Positions 47,715 through 60,993 of a stretch of 64,000 nucleotides of DNA are shown one piece after another (positions within the stretch are counted from its first letter, which is position 1; each line of letters starts with the position of its first letter). The translations under genes and the position numbers were made by a program. The notes beneath the pieces were generated by a model. It was not told where the DNA came from. It made no database searches and worked only from the letters and a program-made list of their open reading frames with translations. Where the stretch lies: contig NW_024003726.1 of the NCBI RefSeq assembly GCF_014805625.2, positions 1,486,968 to 1,550,967 of the forward strand, written 5' to 3'. This stretch comes from Glossina fuscipes (Eukaryota; Arthropoda; Insecta; Diptera; Glossinidae).

Positions 47715-48440
47715 GTTCTTTTCTTTATTTTTCTAGTGTAAAGGAGGAAATTTATATCGTGTATCTGATGTAGTTTATGGGCAAAAAGCTCACAAAGGCG
47801 GGATGTACTTAATTGGTAAAGAAAATTTTCCAGGACAGAATATGCCGATTATCGATTTGGACCATTTTCAATATCAATCGGCTAGCGCCGGGTTCCGATG
47901 GTTTTACCGAATTTGAAGCAGATATCTTCATTATTCCAATCATATAGGTACCAATAGGTACACTTTGTAAGGTCTCTGAACCTTTTTCTCGGTACTGCAC
48001 ACGTTTTGATAAAAGCATGAATTTTTAATAGTTTATAATTTTGATTAGGCGTGGCTGATTTTTACTATATATGCATAGGTACTGCAACACTACCCGTACA
48101 TATAAAACCACTTATAAATTGTTTTATCTTTAGCGGTTTATAAGTGACGAGCAATATTTTTGAAAACGGATGTGCTCTCAGATTATGTTATAGTGAAGTC
48201 GTGTCCTTTGACCGGGTTGGCTCAATTTTAAACCCAATTTCCAATCTATATACCAAATTCGAAGTCGCTGCTGCGAACAGGAGGATGTTTTCCGAAGGTA
48301 TTATTAAAACAGACAAACAGACAGAAATATTTATTTAGAATTTGATGTTAGTCAAGAGTATATATACTTAATAAGGTCTCAGAGGCTTCCTTCTGGCTGT
48401 TGCAAACGTTTTGACTTTCTTCGATGATGGTGAAAAAAAA
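47715..48440 (+). repeat. Non-coding dispersed repeat, longest copy
   Basis: About 700 bp without coding capacity, co-linear with 62,095-62,810. Shared blocks include GGAAATTTATATCGTGT, CATTTTCAATATCAA, AGGTACTGYAASACYACCC and a ...AGACAGACA-type run. It has two similar halves (47,742-48,020 and 48,130-48,440), so the unit may be a dimer. Confidence 0.7.
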
Positions 48441-49004
48441 TCAATTTACATATCAAGTCTTCGACGAAAAAGCTTTCTTCGTTAATAAATTGTCTTACAA
48501 TATTTCTACATTGTAAAAATGAGATTTATAAAGCAAATTCTAAAAAGTCAGATTGTAGATTGCTTACTGATAATGTTTCTAATGACTGATTATGGTGCTA
48601 GACTTTGACGTAATTGTACAGTTTTAGCGTTGTAGCGTTGTGTTATGCTATGTTAAACGTAATCAACTTTATTTAGCTCTTTGTTTACAATAGTGATGAA
48701 CAATACAACTTCAGAGCATTTTCGATGAGTTGATCTTGGTTAACAACTTGAATTTCCTTGTTTGTTAAGAAAAGGCTATATGCTTAGATAAGACTTTAAC
48801 GCCAATAAAATGTTGAAATTTTCCCCAAAGAATAAACTGTCACGAAAATTTACCCAGCAGCACTGACCCTATATTCTTTTAAACTTTTTCGATTACAAAC
48901 CGATAAGAAAGTCGATTTTAATGTATACACCACATATATGTGTGCATAGTCACGAAAAACCAATTGAGACAAAATTTATTTGACTCCAAAAGCTTATTTA
49001 AACG

Positions 49005-49140
49005 AAATTTGCTTATACAATTTATTTTTTTATTGAATTGAGCATTACACTAAAAATATCAATAGCTTAAAAAAATTTGCTTATACAATTTATTTTTTTA
49101 TTGAATTGAGCATTACACTAAAAATATCAATAGCTTAAAA
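49005..49140. repeat. Exact 68-bp tandem duplication
   Basis: The segment beginning AAATTTGCTTATACAATTTA and ending AATATCAATAGCTTAAAA is present twice, back to back, with no difference seen. Confidence 0.95.
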
Positions 49141-49257
49141 AACTCTTTGGGTTTTGAAAGACTCCTCTTGTGAAATTTTATTTCCTACGTACAAAAAAGA
49201 GGAAACTCTATATTAGGTCTTTGGGAATCTGATTAAAGAATCAGATTGCATGTCTCT

Positions 49258-49420
49258 TGTCTTATTCTCTTCACGAAAGTGCTCCAACTTTCACAGCGGA
49301 AATGAGAGCTATTCTTCAATCTACGAAATTATGTTTTGCTAGCAAAAACAATCTTAAAACTGTTACTATCGCCGATAGTTTTTGTCAAAAGCTATCCGAA
49401 ATTTCTCAAACTGTGTAACT
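49258..49420 (+). pseudogene. LINE RNase H domain fragment
   Basis: Reads SYSLHESAPTFTAEMRAILQ, then KNNLKTVTIADSFCQKLSEI and a stop. This matches the FTAEMxAI ... (F)SDS ... AL core of RNase H domains in I/Jockey-type non-LTR elements, with the Glu and second Asp positions present. Following sequence to about 49,750 shows weak traces of the region after RNase H. No RT fragment found upstream. Confidence 0.65.
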
Positions 49421-49759
49421 AATCGAATATTGGAAAACGAGCAAGCTGATTAAGCTGTGAGGTCTACTGCTTTTGCAGCTTTAATTAGGGACGGTATCAG
49501 AGAAAAGTTGCATCTTCAAAGACACATTAAAAAGAAAATTAAACAGAAAATTACGGAACGAAATCTAAAATATTATCATCAATACTACTGCTCTGGGTAA
49601 AATCACTATTTTCTTTATTGCGTGCAACTAATATTGATAAAATCAACGTCAAAATCTTTGCTAGAATTTATCTTGGCCGTATAATAGAAACACACAAATA
49701 AATGCTAAAGAAATGTATTTCTCGAATCTTTAATTGCGAATAAAGCTCAGAATAAAGCT

Positions 49760-52430
49760 GCTTCTTTGTGTTTGCCTAAACTTTTCCTTCATTAGAAGAA
49801 TTGTATTCGGAGCAACTAACTCTATGGAGATCATGAAATCAGCTGCAGAACGTTAAGTTAATATATTACTTTATTAAAGCTACTAAATCAACATTCTCTT
49901 CTAAACTATAGCCAATAGCTAATGTTGCTTGTGCTCATCGTTTTTTGTTTTAGTCTAAGAATTCATTTCATTAGTCTAAAAATATAATAGCAATAATAGT
50001 ACAAATATTATTAATAATAGTTCAAATGTTACGATTTGAATTATTCACTTTATTGGTTTCTGCGAATGCTTTATTAGTGCAAGGTTTCTCCCTTTCTTCC
50101 TTCTATCTTCCTTCTATCTTTAAAAAGTCCGTTCTATTCTCCAAGTATTTTTCTTTAGTTTATATTGAAAAAATCGTTAAGAAAAAGGTATACCACTTTT
50201 TTGCAGCGGCTGCCGTTTCGAATATACAGCGAATTTGATTGTACGACATTGCATTCTCATCGCAGAGAAAATTTTGTGCAGCATTGTAAGACGATTGGAT
50301 ATGCGGAGGTCCCGCGAAGATACTTCTTTCGTGGGATTGACATGTTCCCATCTAACATATCTCTTTACGGCCGACATTTTAAAATTGACTGGGCTATATT
50401 GCATTGCCACAGTAGCGAAATTAGTACACAAAATTTCATTTCGGTCAGATACGCGAGAGTTTAAAATATCGATTGCTGACAGGAACACAAATTAAAAAAT
50501 AACCTTATAGAAATACTGTCATTAAAAACTTTTAAAAAATGAAGCCATACTCGCCAGATATCTCCAGTTAACGTGGCTGCAACGAAACTAAAGCGAAATA
50601 AAAACATCTAACCTGTATATCTGTAGTTAAAAAAGTAGGTAGGGGTTTCCTACAAATATGATTGGCGAACATATGAAAGAAAAATTTTGATTTTCAACCA
50701 GAAGCGAGGGCTTTTTTTAAATCATTTATGTATAAATTGGCTTACTAAAAGTACCATGCGTACTTTTATTTAGAATATTAATTTAAATAGAATCTAAGAA
50801 ATTCTGATAAAAGAATAATTGAATGAATTTTTACAATTATGATGCTCACCATTGTGCAATGGTGTGTCGGGAAAGCCGAGCTTAAATTTTTGAATGTATT
50901 GTAAAAACATATTATTTATCCAAGCAACGTAAATACGCCCAAACATCTTTATGTATTCAGATTCATTTTCTTTCCTCGAAAATTTGTTGCTCAAAATTAT
51001 ATCTTTTTTTGCGTCTGTGAAGGAGATAATCGCATAACTTATTTTTGATATAAAGTGCCACGGCAGAAAAGACGCAAACAAATGCATAATTCCATAAACT
51101 AATTTACAACTAAGTCCAAAAACTTCAATGTCAGTGTACTAGAGTAGTTACAAATCAAAGGTCTTCTGGCAGTAACTTCGCAACAGCCATTCGTTTGACA
51201 AAAGCATTCTTTTTTTTTTGATCGCTTGGGAAAAATCTCGGAATTGCAAAAAATATTATATAAATTTTGCAGCTTTGCAAATTTTGAACCTTGAACTTTT
51301 GCGGCACAGGATCTTTACTTAAATTTGCTATTAAGGATTTTAAGTCAATTTCATTTAAAAGCCCAAACTCCAAGTGATGTATTTAATTCTGATCATCCTT
51401 CCGCAATTATAAAATACCAACTGAAATAACGCAATTTACAGGTGTTTTGCACTTTTGTTATTTTTAAAACAATTTAAAAATGCGAATTTGGTGTGTTGAT
51501 TTATAATTGTTGTTGTGTTGTTTTTATTTGGTTTATTTATTTATTTATCTACACATGAAATTCAGCTAGAATAAATTAGCAGCCCAATTCAAATGAATCT
51601 TAAAAATAAATTTTATGTTCAGTCTTAATAAGTCTTACAAAATATTTAAAGAAATATAAAGAAAATATGTAAAAATAAAAAGAACATCAGTCATTTATAT
51701 ATAAATAGGAATAAAAATGAAAAAAGAAAAAAAGGAGGTACACTTCTAGTACAGATACCCGCACCTAGTGTAAATCCAAGCAGGGAATAAACTCCTAAGC
51801 TGTTGCAAACACGAAACAAATACTTTTCAGCGCTCAGCATCGTATTGAAAATTGTTACAGCTGTCGCTGTTGAAAACAAAATTGCGCTATAGGTTTGCTG
51901 ATTTTGAACGAAATCATATGGACACCGATGACGACCAACACAATGGAGAATTAAAAAAATGAGTAAACTAGAAAACATTAAAAAATTGTGAAAAATATTG
52001 TCGATTGTCCAGAAGTGAGATAATTGATATTGTAAGGGTTAAGTTGGCGTTTAGAATATATATCAACAGGCTTAAACGAGCAATAACGATTAATTATTGA
52101 TTTCCATGGTTAATATTTGGTCAATGTAATTTTGGATGTTACTTAGTCTAATGTCGAGTATGGATAGGCGGAACAGTCGTGAGTTAGGGAAACAAGCAGG
52201 CTCATTCGAATATAAAATTGTAAACGAAGAGGAGAGTGTCCTCGACCATGAGTTAGATCTTGGACAACACCAATTTTGACGATGATTGTAAACAGGAAAT
52301 GATCGAGTGGTCGGTCAATGAATAATTTAAAATATTAAAATAATAAAATATTATACAATATAAATATATAAAATAGTAAATTCGATTTCGCAGAATATCG
52401 TGAGACCGCTAGAAAATAAAAGTTCATAGC
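49760..52430. other. No recognisable gene; weak minus-strand frames
   Basis: Three minus-strand frames (51,978-51,691, hydrophobic; 51,373-51,155, ending FVKRMAVAKLLPEDL-stop; 51,087-50,794) have somewhat protein-like composition. I cannot join them by convincing splice sites or assign a family. 50,160-50,500 is open in several frames on both strands, which argues for chance. Confidence 0.35.
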
Positions 52431-52439
52431 TACTCTGAA

Positions 52440-53480
52440 CACTCGATAACGTCGATTCCTATTTAGAATTATTGGTTACCATCGGCAGTAATATAGACTA
52501 TAATGTACGGTTCGTTCTTTCGGTACGACCGTTTGGCCTTCCACAGCATTAAAAATATGCTTGATATCAGTTTCTTGGCAGTATTTGGAAAACTTCTTCG
52601 AAGTAAACGCCATTTGTCGATCGGCTTCAATAAGCATAGCTATTCCAAAGAAACTCGTTTAACGTTGAAAGAATATGCTTAGCAGATGTATTCTTAACGG
52701 CTGCATGGTATATCTAATGAACTCATCTGCAAAAAATAACATATTGTTACGGAAATCCCAATTTCAGTTCACTCCATTTAATTGATTTTCCCAAAAAATA
52801 AGTTAGCTAGAGAGGGAAGATCCAAGTGCACATTTGGGGCGTGTCATGCAGCTGCCAATTTGTCTTCAACATTTACCAAGCCTATTGTCTGCTTTATGGT
52901 ATCATCTTGTAACTGGGTTGAGCAGCAATGGCTTTCGTCAATTGTGATTTTACAGGTTTGTACACACTGCTACACCGACATCACAATGAATTTTGGTAGG
53001 CATTCTACTAAAGGCATTTGTGATCGTCGTTGTCAGTACAATCACGACTTTGATTTTTTCGCTCCAAGACTGCCACAGCAAGTGTTTCAAGTTCGTAACT
53101 GTACAAATTCTAGACTAGTTTTAGATAGGCCCCAACCCGTTGCAAGACCATTCCAACAAGGCCACGCGAGCTTCCATATGCATGAATTTCATGCATTTAC
53201 TCGATATGCAACCATTACACGAAAGGATGAACGTTTAGTTTTTAAATGAATAAAAGATTTTTTTTTGTTCATTCGTCTACTCAAATCTTGCTCCCTTCTT
53301 TAATAATTTATGCAACGGTCCACCCAAAATCAAAATCCACGAATAAACTATTTGACGTATGCAGGTAGACCTAGGAACTCCAGATAAACATGTTGGATGC
53401 TGATATTTTCTTATCGTCTCCGTTCAAATCCTTACAGGCATAATATCTTTTGAAGTCAACTGGTGATCCAGAAATTCAAT
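52440..53480 (-). mobile_element. Ty3/gypsy pol relic, minus strand
   Basis: Read from 53,480 downwards: KIEFLDHQLTSKDIMPV (cf. the FLGH.IS.G block after RT), ATE/HEIHAYGSSRGLVGMVLQ and SYELETLAVAV (RNase H, about 53,050-53,200), QLQDDTIKQTIGLV near 52,880, then the integrase core FTSKKFSKYCQETDIKHIF with FNAVEGQTVVPKERTV at about 52,520-52,640. Stops and shifts throughout. The plus-strand 155-codon open frame across 52,782-53,249 is its antisense shadow. Confidence 0.72.
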
Positions 53481-54109
53481 CTTCGTTTTAAAAAACTCAT
53501 ACATGTTAACCCGGTTTCCGTCAGTGTTTTGAAAACAATTTCCAATGTAGTTAGTTTAGTCCATATATTTCAACCTTTTCCCGTATTTTCTTTATTCTTA
53601 GCCATTAAATTTTTAAATACAGTTGGCCTTTTTTAACCACCGCCTTTAGTAATAAGAGTTGCATATTTTCTATTCTCGGGCGCAATCTCGACTTACTCAT
53701 TATTCAAATCTAGCGTTGTAAACTACGTGAATTTTGTTGCTTGTTGTAGACATGCGCACAATATTTGAAAGTTTCCTTCACTATTAAGTGATTTAATTTT
53801 CAAACTTATTCAGCATCACTTTCCTTCTTTTGTAACACAACCGCGCTCGGATATTCTGATTCTGACGAGAAAACGAAATGCAAAGCTCTTCCAACTTGAC
53901 AAGGATGTGTGTGAAGCACCTAACCGCAAATGTACTGCTTCATCAATACGATTATACACCTGAAGCATGGAGCACCTATTATCCCAATCGTAAACAGTGG
54001 GTTTGGTTAGACTCAGGAATTGCTTCGGGAATGTTTACAACGCTTAGAAGGAAGCGCCAAAGGATACAAATTCTTGATCAGCCTCAAATTCTAAGTCAAT
54101 TTAAGTAAA

Positions 54110-54620
54110 TCCGTTTGTCCGTGTTTATAATGCCTGTTGTAAACATTCTCCTGGCAGAAAAATGAAGTTATCAACTTCGAATGTGGCAGAAACATTGGAA
54201 GTTCTTCCATGCAGGTTGGTATTGAAAATAGAGTAAATCGGTCGAAGCACACGCTCACAGTACCACGTAAACTCAGAATACCTTTGTTTTTCAAAGGAGT
54301 AAAAAAATGATTTTTTGCTCAGTACTCATAAAGTGTAGCAGATAAATGCAAAAAAATTGAACGCATATTCTGTGGGCGATGTTGAAGAACTTGCATAAAA
54401 ATGGAAAAAATTAGCCACGCCTTCCCAATATTGTAGTCTATCAAAATTTTTTTTTTTTCAATAGTTTTATAAGGCGCAGAGAAATTCTTCAAAAACCACG
54501 TAAAGTGAATAAATTCTTGGGCAGTTTCAATTTTGAATGCCCCTAAACATGTCCGTTTATTCACTTATCCGTCTGTCTGTCTGCGCCACTTTGGAATATG
54601 TTCGGTAAATATTCTCCCGT
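54110..54620 (-). repeat. Non-coding dispersed repeat, minus-strand copy
   Basis: The minus strand gives TTTTCAATACCAACCTGCAT, GAAGAACTTCCAATGTTTCT, TGCCAGGAGAATGTTTACAA, the same blocks in the same order as the copies at 46.5 and 62.6 kb. Flanks run into a poly-A/T tract at 54,446. Confidence 0.6.
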
Positions 54621-57600
54621 TAGCGAAAATGAAGAATGGTCAGTTAGTTAATAAGTTTACAATACATATATCTTCAGTCTATGCATTTTAAGTAATTGGC
54701 CTTTCTTTGGGGGATGTGCACTAAGTGAACAGATAACTTCACAACCGTAAACAGTAGTACATTAAGTAAATTTTCAGCATTCAATATATATTAAAGCTAA
54801 GATTAAGCGTTTCTTTCCGTATCATAAAGCAGTCTTTGTTTTAATGCAGTGTTTTAATGTAAAGTTGATAAGTAGTTAAATTCAATTTGAACTAACCAGC
54901 GCATGTAATAAATTCTCTTTGGTATTTGTGGAGAAAGAAGGTGGTGTAAAAAGACGTGCGGTGAGGAAACATAACCTACTATCAATTTTTATGAGAAATT
55001 TAACATAAATTTGTTGACCAATTCGCTATTCCTAATAGCTGGTAAATATAACAACCATGTAGTGGGTACACATAGTGTGTAGGATTCCCGAAATAAAAAT
55101 TCAATTTGTTATCGAAAAAATCTATTTGCCAATCGTTCAGTTTCTCGATAGTATCTGCAAGAATTACTGTACGTATCAATTAAACAGGTCAAAAAGTTTA
55201 ACCGTTAATCAATCAAATGGTGTGCGCTGAAGATATGAAGGGAATACACAATAAAAGATTTGAAGTTGAACCCATGTGCGCTCTACTTAGGAGGGATAAT
55301 AAGCGGAAACCAAATTTCCAACTTGAAATTACCGTTCAAGCTTATAAGTCAAAAAAAACGGTGATATTCAACCAATATTACACTTACCGTACTCAATGCG
55401 CAGTAAGAAACCACAAACCCTTGGCAGCCCTCGGGTGGGTTATATATAGTAATCTCTATCGCAGTTTCACCCACGCTCAACACGAACTTGACAAAATTTA
55501 TTAGCTGTAACGGTGACCACGCAAAAAGTATCGCGGCTGTCTATTGCATAAACACATTAGAAGGGGCTCCATATCTAAGCTAACCTAAATAATAATCACT
55601 TCTAAGCCAAATAAACTAGAACTATTCTAAACCGATTACATAGACTTATGCTGAAAATCTATCCAAGGTGAAAACAACTCTATAATTATATTTATGATTT
55701 GCATTAAATTTTTTTTTTTTTTTGCTTCCGCTAACATAACTACTTTTTGGTGACTCTCGAACAAATACTTTTCATCACTTCATAGGTATGAAGGTGTCAA
55801 TGGATTAAAATTTGTTTTCAATATGCTACTTAAAATCGTCTCTCCGGCTTTTTTAATTCTTCTTTTGTTATCGGCGTAAAATGAAATTTTCTATCATAAT
55901 TGTAACATTTAAAATTTAGTAGCTCTTTGCTTTGTTAGTTGCAAGAAACAAATTTCGGAGGCGTATCTTTTGTTCTTAACGTCGTTGAACAACCGTTATG
56001 TTCGCGAACGCCTTCTCCCGATTTTCTTTTCTCCCCTAGATGGTTTGAATTTACCTGACATTTCCTGACGCGCATATAACGAAACTGCTGATACCCTGAC
56101 CTTGAAGATGGTAAGCTTCGATAAATTTTTGGGTGCTTTATAAGTTGAACAATATGGCCAATTATTGTCATGGCTGGTTAGGGTATTTATCACTACGGAT
56201 ACCTATCACCTTACCCTGCTTCCCTTAAATGTTACTTTTGCAAACGTTGCGCATGGGCATGGTTCTGATAAAGGTATTTAGAAAAACTAATTATAACTTT
56301 GTTATGTTATATTGAGTGGAACTTGGAGAGATGTGGTGCTTTTGACCATTAATCCACCCATGATTTGATAGTAATTGTTTAATCTTTTCAGCCACTTATT
56401 TCATTAAATACGTAATGTACTTTTCATTTAATATCCTTTATCGTCTATTACAATTCCTTCGTATTCTTCACTCACTGTTAGGAATGATGCAGTTCAAATA
56501 TTGGAACATGCATGGGTCAAAGGCCATTTTATTTTTTCAGTGATAATCACCATGGATTTCGCTTGCAGTGAACGTAGAACAAGAGGAAACATGTATTTCT
56601 ATATATCCGCTCGTGCCCAGAAGTATCGGCTGCAGTGAAGTAACTTTTACAAACTTTTAAAAAATTTAAGGAAACGAATTATTTCTGTCCAACATTGAGA
56701 TTTGGTAGCGCTAAAAATTACCTTATTTGCACGATCCTTCGAAGTCTTGAATAAGCGCGTCTCTCATCATGCAGAATCTATTTTGTAGTTGGGCGCGGCG
56801 TGGTTCCTCGTAAAAAGAGAACGAGCGACACAATGTACTGTCGTCTGCAAACATGGGAAGGGAACTTTCGAAAAATGGACATTAGCATTCGTGTAGGATT
56901 TTTTAAGTAATCAGCAAGAAAGTTGGCTATCTCTGTACACTTACAGGAGGACAGAATGTGTGCAAAATCATTTGTTTCTTTCGGACTCAACAAAATTTAA
57001 AAAGGTGTTGTTTGTCTTTCAGACAGTGAACGTAACTGCGTACGCCGAATATGTGGGACAGATTCTCCCCAAGGCGTCCTTCCCAAATTTCCTAAAAAAT
57101 ATATCCCTTTTATTGCATAACAAGCTCAAGCCAAAAATATACCAATTTTGACAGTCAGATGACACTTTAACCACATTCGCAAGTACAAACTCAGATATAA
57201 CACTCGAAAGAATATGATAAAAGATCCAGAATAAGATTAATAAAACATATGTGAGTAACCGATTGCTCCTCTGAGATGGCCTGAGCGAGTATTAAAGAAC
57301 GATTCGATCGGTCTCAAAAAATAGCGAACTCGTGTCTAGAAACGGTCAGGAATCTACAATCAGTGCAAAATGAACACGCGGTGGGTTTAAGGAATTAAGC
57401 AGATGAAGAGAATCAGGTTATGATTGTATGGTCTGTGTTGCTGTCAGCAGACAATAGAACATCAATTAAGAGGTGAATTAAATGTATAGAAAAAGATAGT
57501 AATCTAACAATAACCGACCTTGTCAAACTCTTCCGCCAATGATGTGAAGACATTAAGTTGCATAAATCGCTTTCAACGAGACTTTTCAAATATGTTGAAG

Positions 57601-59480
57601 TCACATTGCAATTAATTCTGCGTAGGGTTAATGCTTTCGGTAAAATAAGTTACTCAAATGTTGTCGATTTCTGGCCATAGTAGTAGAATGGAACTAAACT
57701 AAACTCTCTTTTCTTCAATTGCCTTAAAGTTGTCCCAATACGGATGTAAGTTCGTCTGTGACCGTATAAGAGCCAAGCAGTCATTCACCATTCATCATTC
57801 ACTATTTCACATGGGTATAATCTAAAATTTGTGTTCAAGTTTTCTAATCCCTACTTGCTTCAAAAATTTGGAATTTATCGCTCCGAGAAGCATACCATCC
57901 GTGAAAGCTGAAACTGCGCCGAGTTGCTGCAGATTCGAACTCCAATTTTGATTTTACCGTAACCACATTAATGTTCATGTTTATGTTTTAAAGTAAGTAC
58001 CAACACACAGTACTGTATATACCACCTCCGCTGTTGATAAACTTTAATTGGCGAGTTTGTTACTGGAATACTGCATTTCTCATCACTTCTTCTTCATGTT
58101 TAATATATAGGGAATATGTTAACATTGGATACGAAATTCAACGATACTGGTAAGACTTTAGCAGCTTCGTCTATATTTGGGTGAACTATTAATTAAATTG
58201 ATCCATGAAACCACAAGGATTATTTTTATCAGTGGTTACAATTTTGAAGTTGTTCATTATCTAAGTACATTGTTGACATTATAACAACCATTTTCAGAAC
58301 ATTTCAACATCGTATAGAAAATCGGCATGGGGTTTTAAAATAAAAACGTCGTATCTGGATATGCTGCCATGTACATGAATCTAGCTCTTTTCTTTAGCGG
58401 TAATATCAAAATGTCCTGAGAAACCTATATCACTTCGTTGCACTATTGACTCGTTTCATGAATAAATGTATTGCTACCAATGGATACAATCAGTCTCAAA
58501 AGCTTCGTAGTCAACCGAATATCAGAAATCCTAGGCCGAATCATTTGGAAGCATTTAGAACTAAAGCCAACTTTGTCTTCAGAGGAATCATGCCCGAGTA
58601 CTTGGTAAGCTGTAGAAAAGTCGTCTTTCAGTAGCAACCGATACTGGTAAATACAAAAGCAGGACCTCAGTTTATTTCTTAGAAAAACTTGACGAGCAAG
58701 ATACAATGGGCTTGTCAACTATAGTTTTGGGACTAATAAAATCGGTTAGTGAAAATGAGCTAAGCCCGCTATTAGGAGGTTCCAAATTGTCGGAAACTGT
58801 GCTGCGGGACAGTGCAGGTTCATATGTTCTGGAAACATATAGAAGCTACAACCGTCGCCATCCTAACTTCTGTTAGAAGAATTAAAACAAGTAAAGCTAA
58901 TTTGCATTATTTTGTTCAGGAGTGCATTTACCAAAGAATTTGGGATTTGTAGTTCCGTAAAACTTTCAAAACCATTAAAGTTTCGCCTCTTTTTGCCCCC
59001 CATTAAATCCAAAAATACTAAACATCATTTCGAATTTTTTGTTATTATACAGTACATCAGTATTGGAACATTGCTGCAAGAAAGTTGTTCGACTCATAGA
59101 TGTTACGGTAAGCGCAATATAACACCCATCAAAAAATACTAGATCTACTTTCAGATCGAGTTCGTACAGCACACACATTCCAAAATACCAACTACGCTTA
59201 TGCCAGTCCACTAACCTTAAAATTATAGTATGGTCGTCAAAATAATAAATTTACAGATGGTCAGTGACACACAGAGAGTTGACATCAGAATAAAAAATTG
59301 AGACATTTACAGCGGGCCTCTGCCCCTTTACTTCGCGTTGCAAACCTTCCGCAGTGTTGTTGGCCTGGAAAAATTGTAAGATCCATCAAAAACGTTGGAA
59401 CGCTACTTCAAAGAGTGCCGGCTCGTTGACGTTTTATTAATTGAAGTACTTTCGATACACAACCTTCTCCTTTCTTATCA
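54621..59480. other. No recognisable gene
   Basis: Short scattered frames only. 54,890-54,960 (SLVFVEKEGGVKRRAVR) may be a scrap of a reverse transcriptase, but it is too short to assign. Nothing else supported. Confidence 0.5.
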
Positions 59481-59664
59481 GTTATTATTATTATTAATTT
59501 AGCCAGAAAATAAATTCTAAGACTAAAGTCTTAAAGCACTATCATATCTAAGTCTATTGGTTTTATTGGAAACTCTACCGCACTTGAGATGTGCGCACTG
59601 CTATTCAGTTGTTAGCCGAGAGTCTTTGCCTACTCGGCCACTGAGGCGGATTCATCAGTTATTA
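59477..59664 (-). repeat. tRNA-related SINE copy B with 11-bp target-site duplication
   Basis: Element 59,488-59,653 on the minus strand, flanked by ATCAGTTATTA at 59,477-59,487 and 59,654-59,664. From the 5' end it reads GAATCCGCCTCAGTGGCCGA with the same A-box-like TGGCCGAGTAGGC (59,628-59,640), a 25-bp segment absent from copy A, a shared AAGTGCGGTAGA, a shared ACTTTAGTCTTAGAATTTAT and a (TAA)n tail. GGTAGAGTTTCC may be a decayed B box. Confidence 0.87.
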
Positions 59665-59880
59665 ACTTCAGTTGTATACCTTGTGTTCTCTTTTTATTAC
59701 GTGCACAAGAACGATTAAAAAAAGTATTCGTTTTCAAAAATTAAGTTGTGTCTTTCTTATCTAAGTCAGATATCTAATAATGTCAATTTTGTCGAACCCT
59801 ACTCTAAGGTTCAGCAAAAGCGTTGTTAATTAAAAACTTTCATTAATTCGGTCCACGGCTTTTAAGGGTGTAAAAATTCT

Positions 59881-59970
59881 GAAACAATTCGACATATTTT
59901 ACAATATTATTTCAATCAAGGCGATAAGGCTTCGCCGTTATTTTGAAAGCTCGTGGTGCTTATTCTTAAG
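59881..59970 (+). pseudogene. Mariner transposase N-terminus fragment
   Basis: Reads ETIRHILQYYFNQGDKASP then breaks, with KARGAYS-like sequence in another frame. This matches the first helix of mariner transposases (IRHIL...YY.KG..A). The rest is not recognisable. Confidence 0.5.
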
Positions 59971-60599
59971 AGGTTTTATTTTAAGCAAGCAGATAATTTG
60001 GTCACTCTCGTTCAAAAATTTCCATATTAGAAATGTGTCATACTCTGGCGGACTATCACAAATGGCGTAAGGAATCACTCAATGCTAAGCCAGACGCATC
60101 TCTGAAGAGTCGGAATAAAATGAGAGACCCGGAAAATTCTGATGCATGTTCGGAATTCCTCAGTTGTCGGTCCGTCCGTTTACCATTTGTTTGGCTCTCT
60201 GCGGCAGTGTTAAGCTAACCTCAAAGGATGGCAGGGGAAGTCGCTTAACTCAGGTTTCCGGCCAGAAAAACCTAGGAACTTTATGGCGATGATTTTCCTT
60301 CCTTTTAAACAAGCAAACAACATTCGCGGAATCATGATTTAACGTTGCGTAACTAGATATGTCGAAAAGAGAAAAATCGGTAAGAATGCAATAATACTAT
60401 ATGACTATCCTGCAGACCTTGGTCACGCAAACGACCTAGGATCACTTTTCCGTCTTCTCTTCTCAAAATACTCCAAAAAAGGTTTCTCTTGTCTCCGTAG
60501 ACAAATTTAAAAGAAAATGTCAGTAAGTTCTACAAACTCTAGTATTGCAAAAAGAACAACACTAACATACGTCGGCCAAACCAATCAAGGAAGTATATA

Positions 60600-60640
60600 T
60601 TTAATACATATGTATATATATATATATATACCTACATATA
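60600..60640. repeat. TA/TATG microsatellite
   Basis: ACATATGTATATATATATAT-type dinucleotide run. Confidence 0.9.
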
Positions 60641-60925
60641 AATAAAATAATAGAACACTATAAAAAAAAACTAAATTAAATAGAGCAACAGAGGGTTATT
60701 TTATTTAACCTTATCTTGCAATCAAAACTATGCACACACTCAAACAAGGCTAATCTCTTCTTCATTTACATTGTATGTAATATAAGCAAGGAAAAACAAG
60801 AAGAATGGAAGGTGAAATTGCCGAGAACAATTTTTAGAATAAGATATTAATGTTTGGACAATTAAAATAAGATATATCCTTCAAAGAGTCGAACACAAAT
60901 TGAAGAGATTTTCATCCGTCAAAAT

Positions 60926-60993
60926 AAAGCTTACTTTTATTAAAAGCTTACCTTTGTTGAAAGCTTACTTTTATTGAAAGCTTACTTTTATTA
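60926..60993. repeat. 17-bp minisatellite, four units
   Basis: Four back-to-back copies of AAAGCTTACTTTTATT(A/G), units starting at 60,926, 60,943, 60,960 and 60,977. Unit 2 has two changes; the others differ only at the last base. Confidence 0.95.

Noticed and set aside
50165..50488. A small gene around 50.2-50.5 kb
   Set aside because: Several overlapping frames on both strands are open for about 100 codons; none has a recognisable domain, so chance is the simpler reading.
50794..51978. A three-exon minus-strand gene
   Set aside because: The three frames look mildly protein-like but have stops between them and no phase-compatible consensus splice sites that I could confirm.
52782..53249. 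155-codon plus-strand open frame
   Set aside because: It lies antisense to gypsy RNase H and integrase-side motifs on the minus strand and shows no domain of its own.
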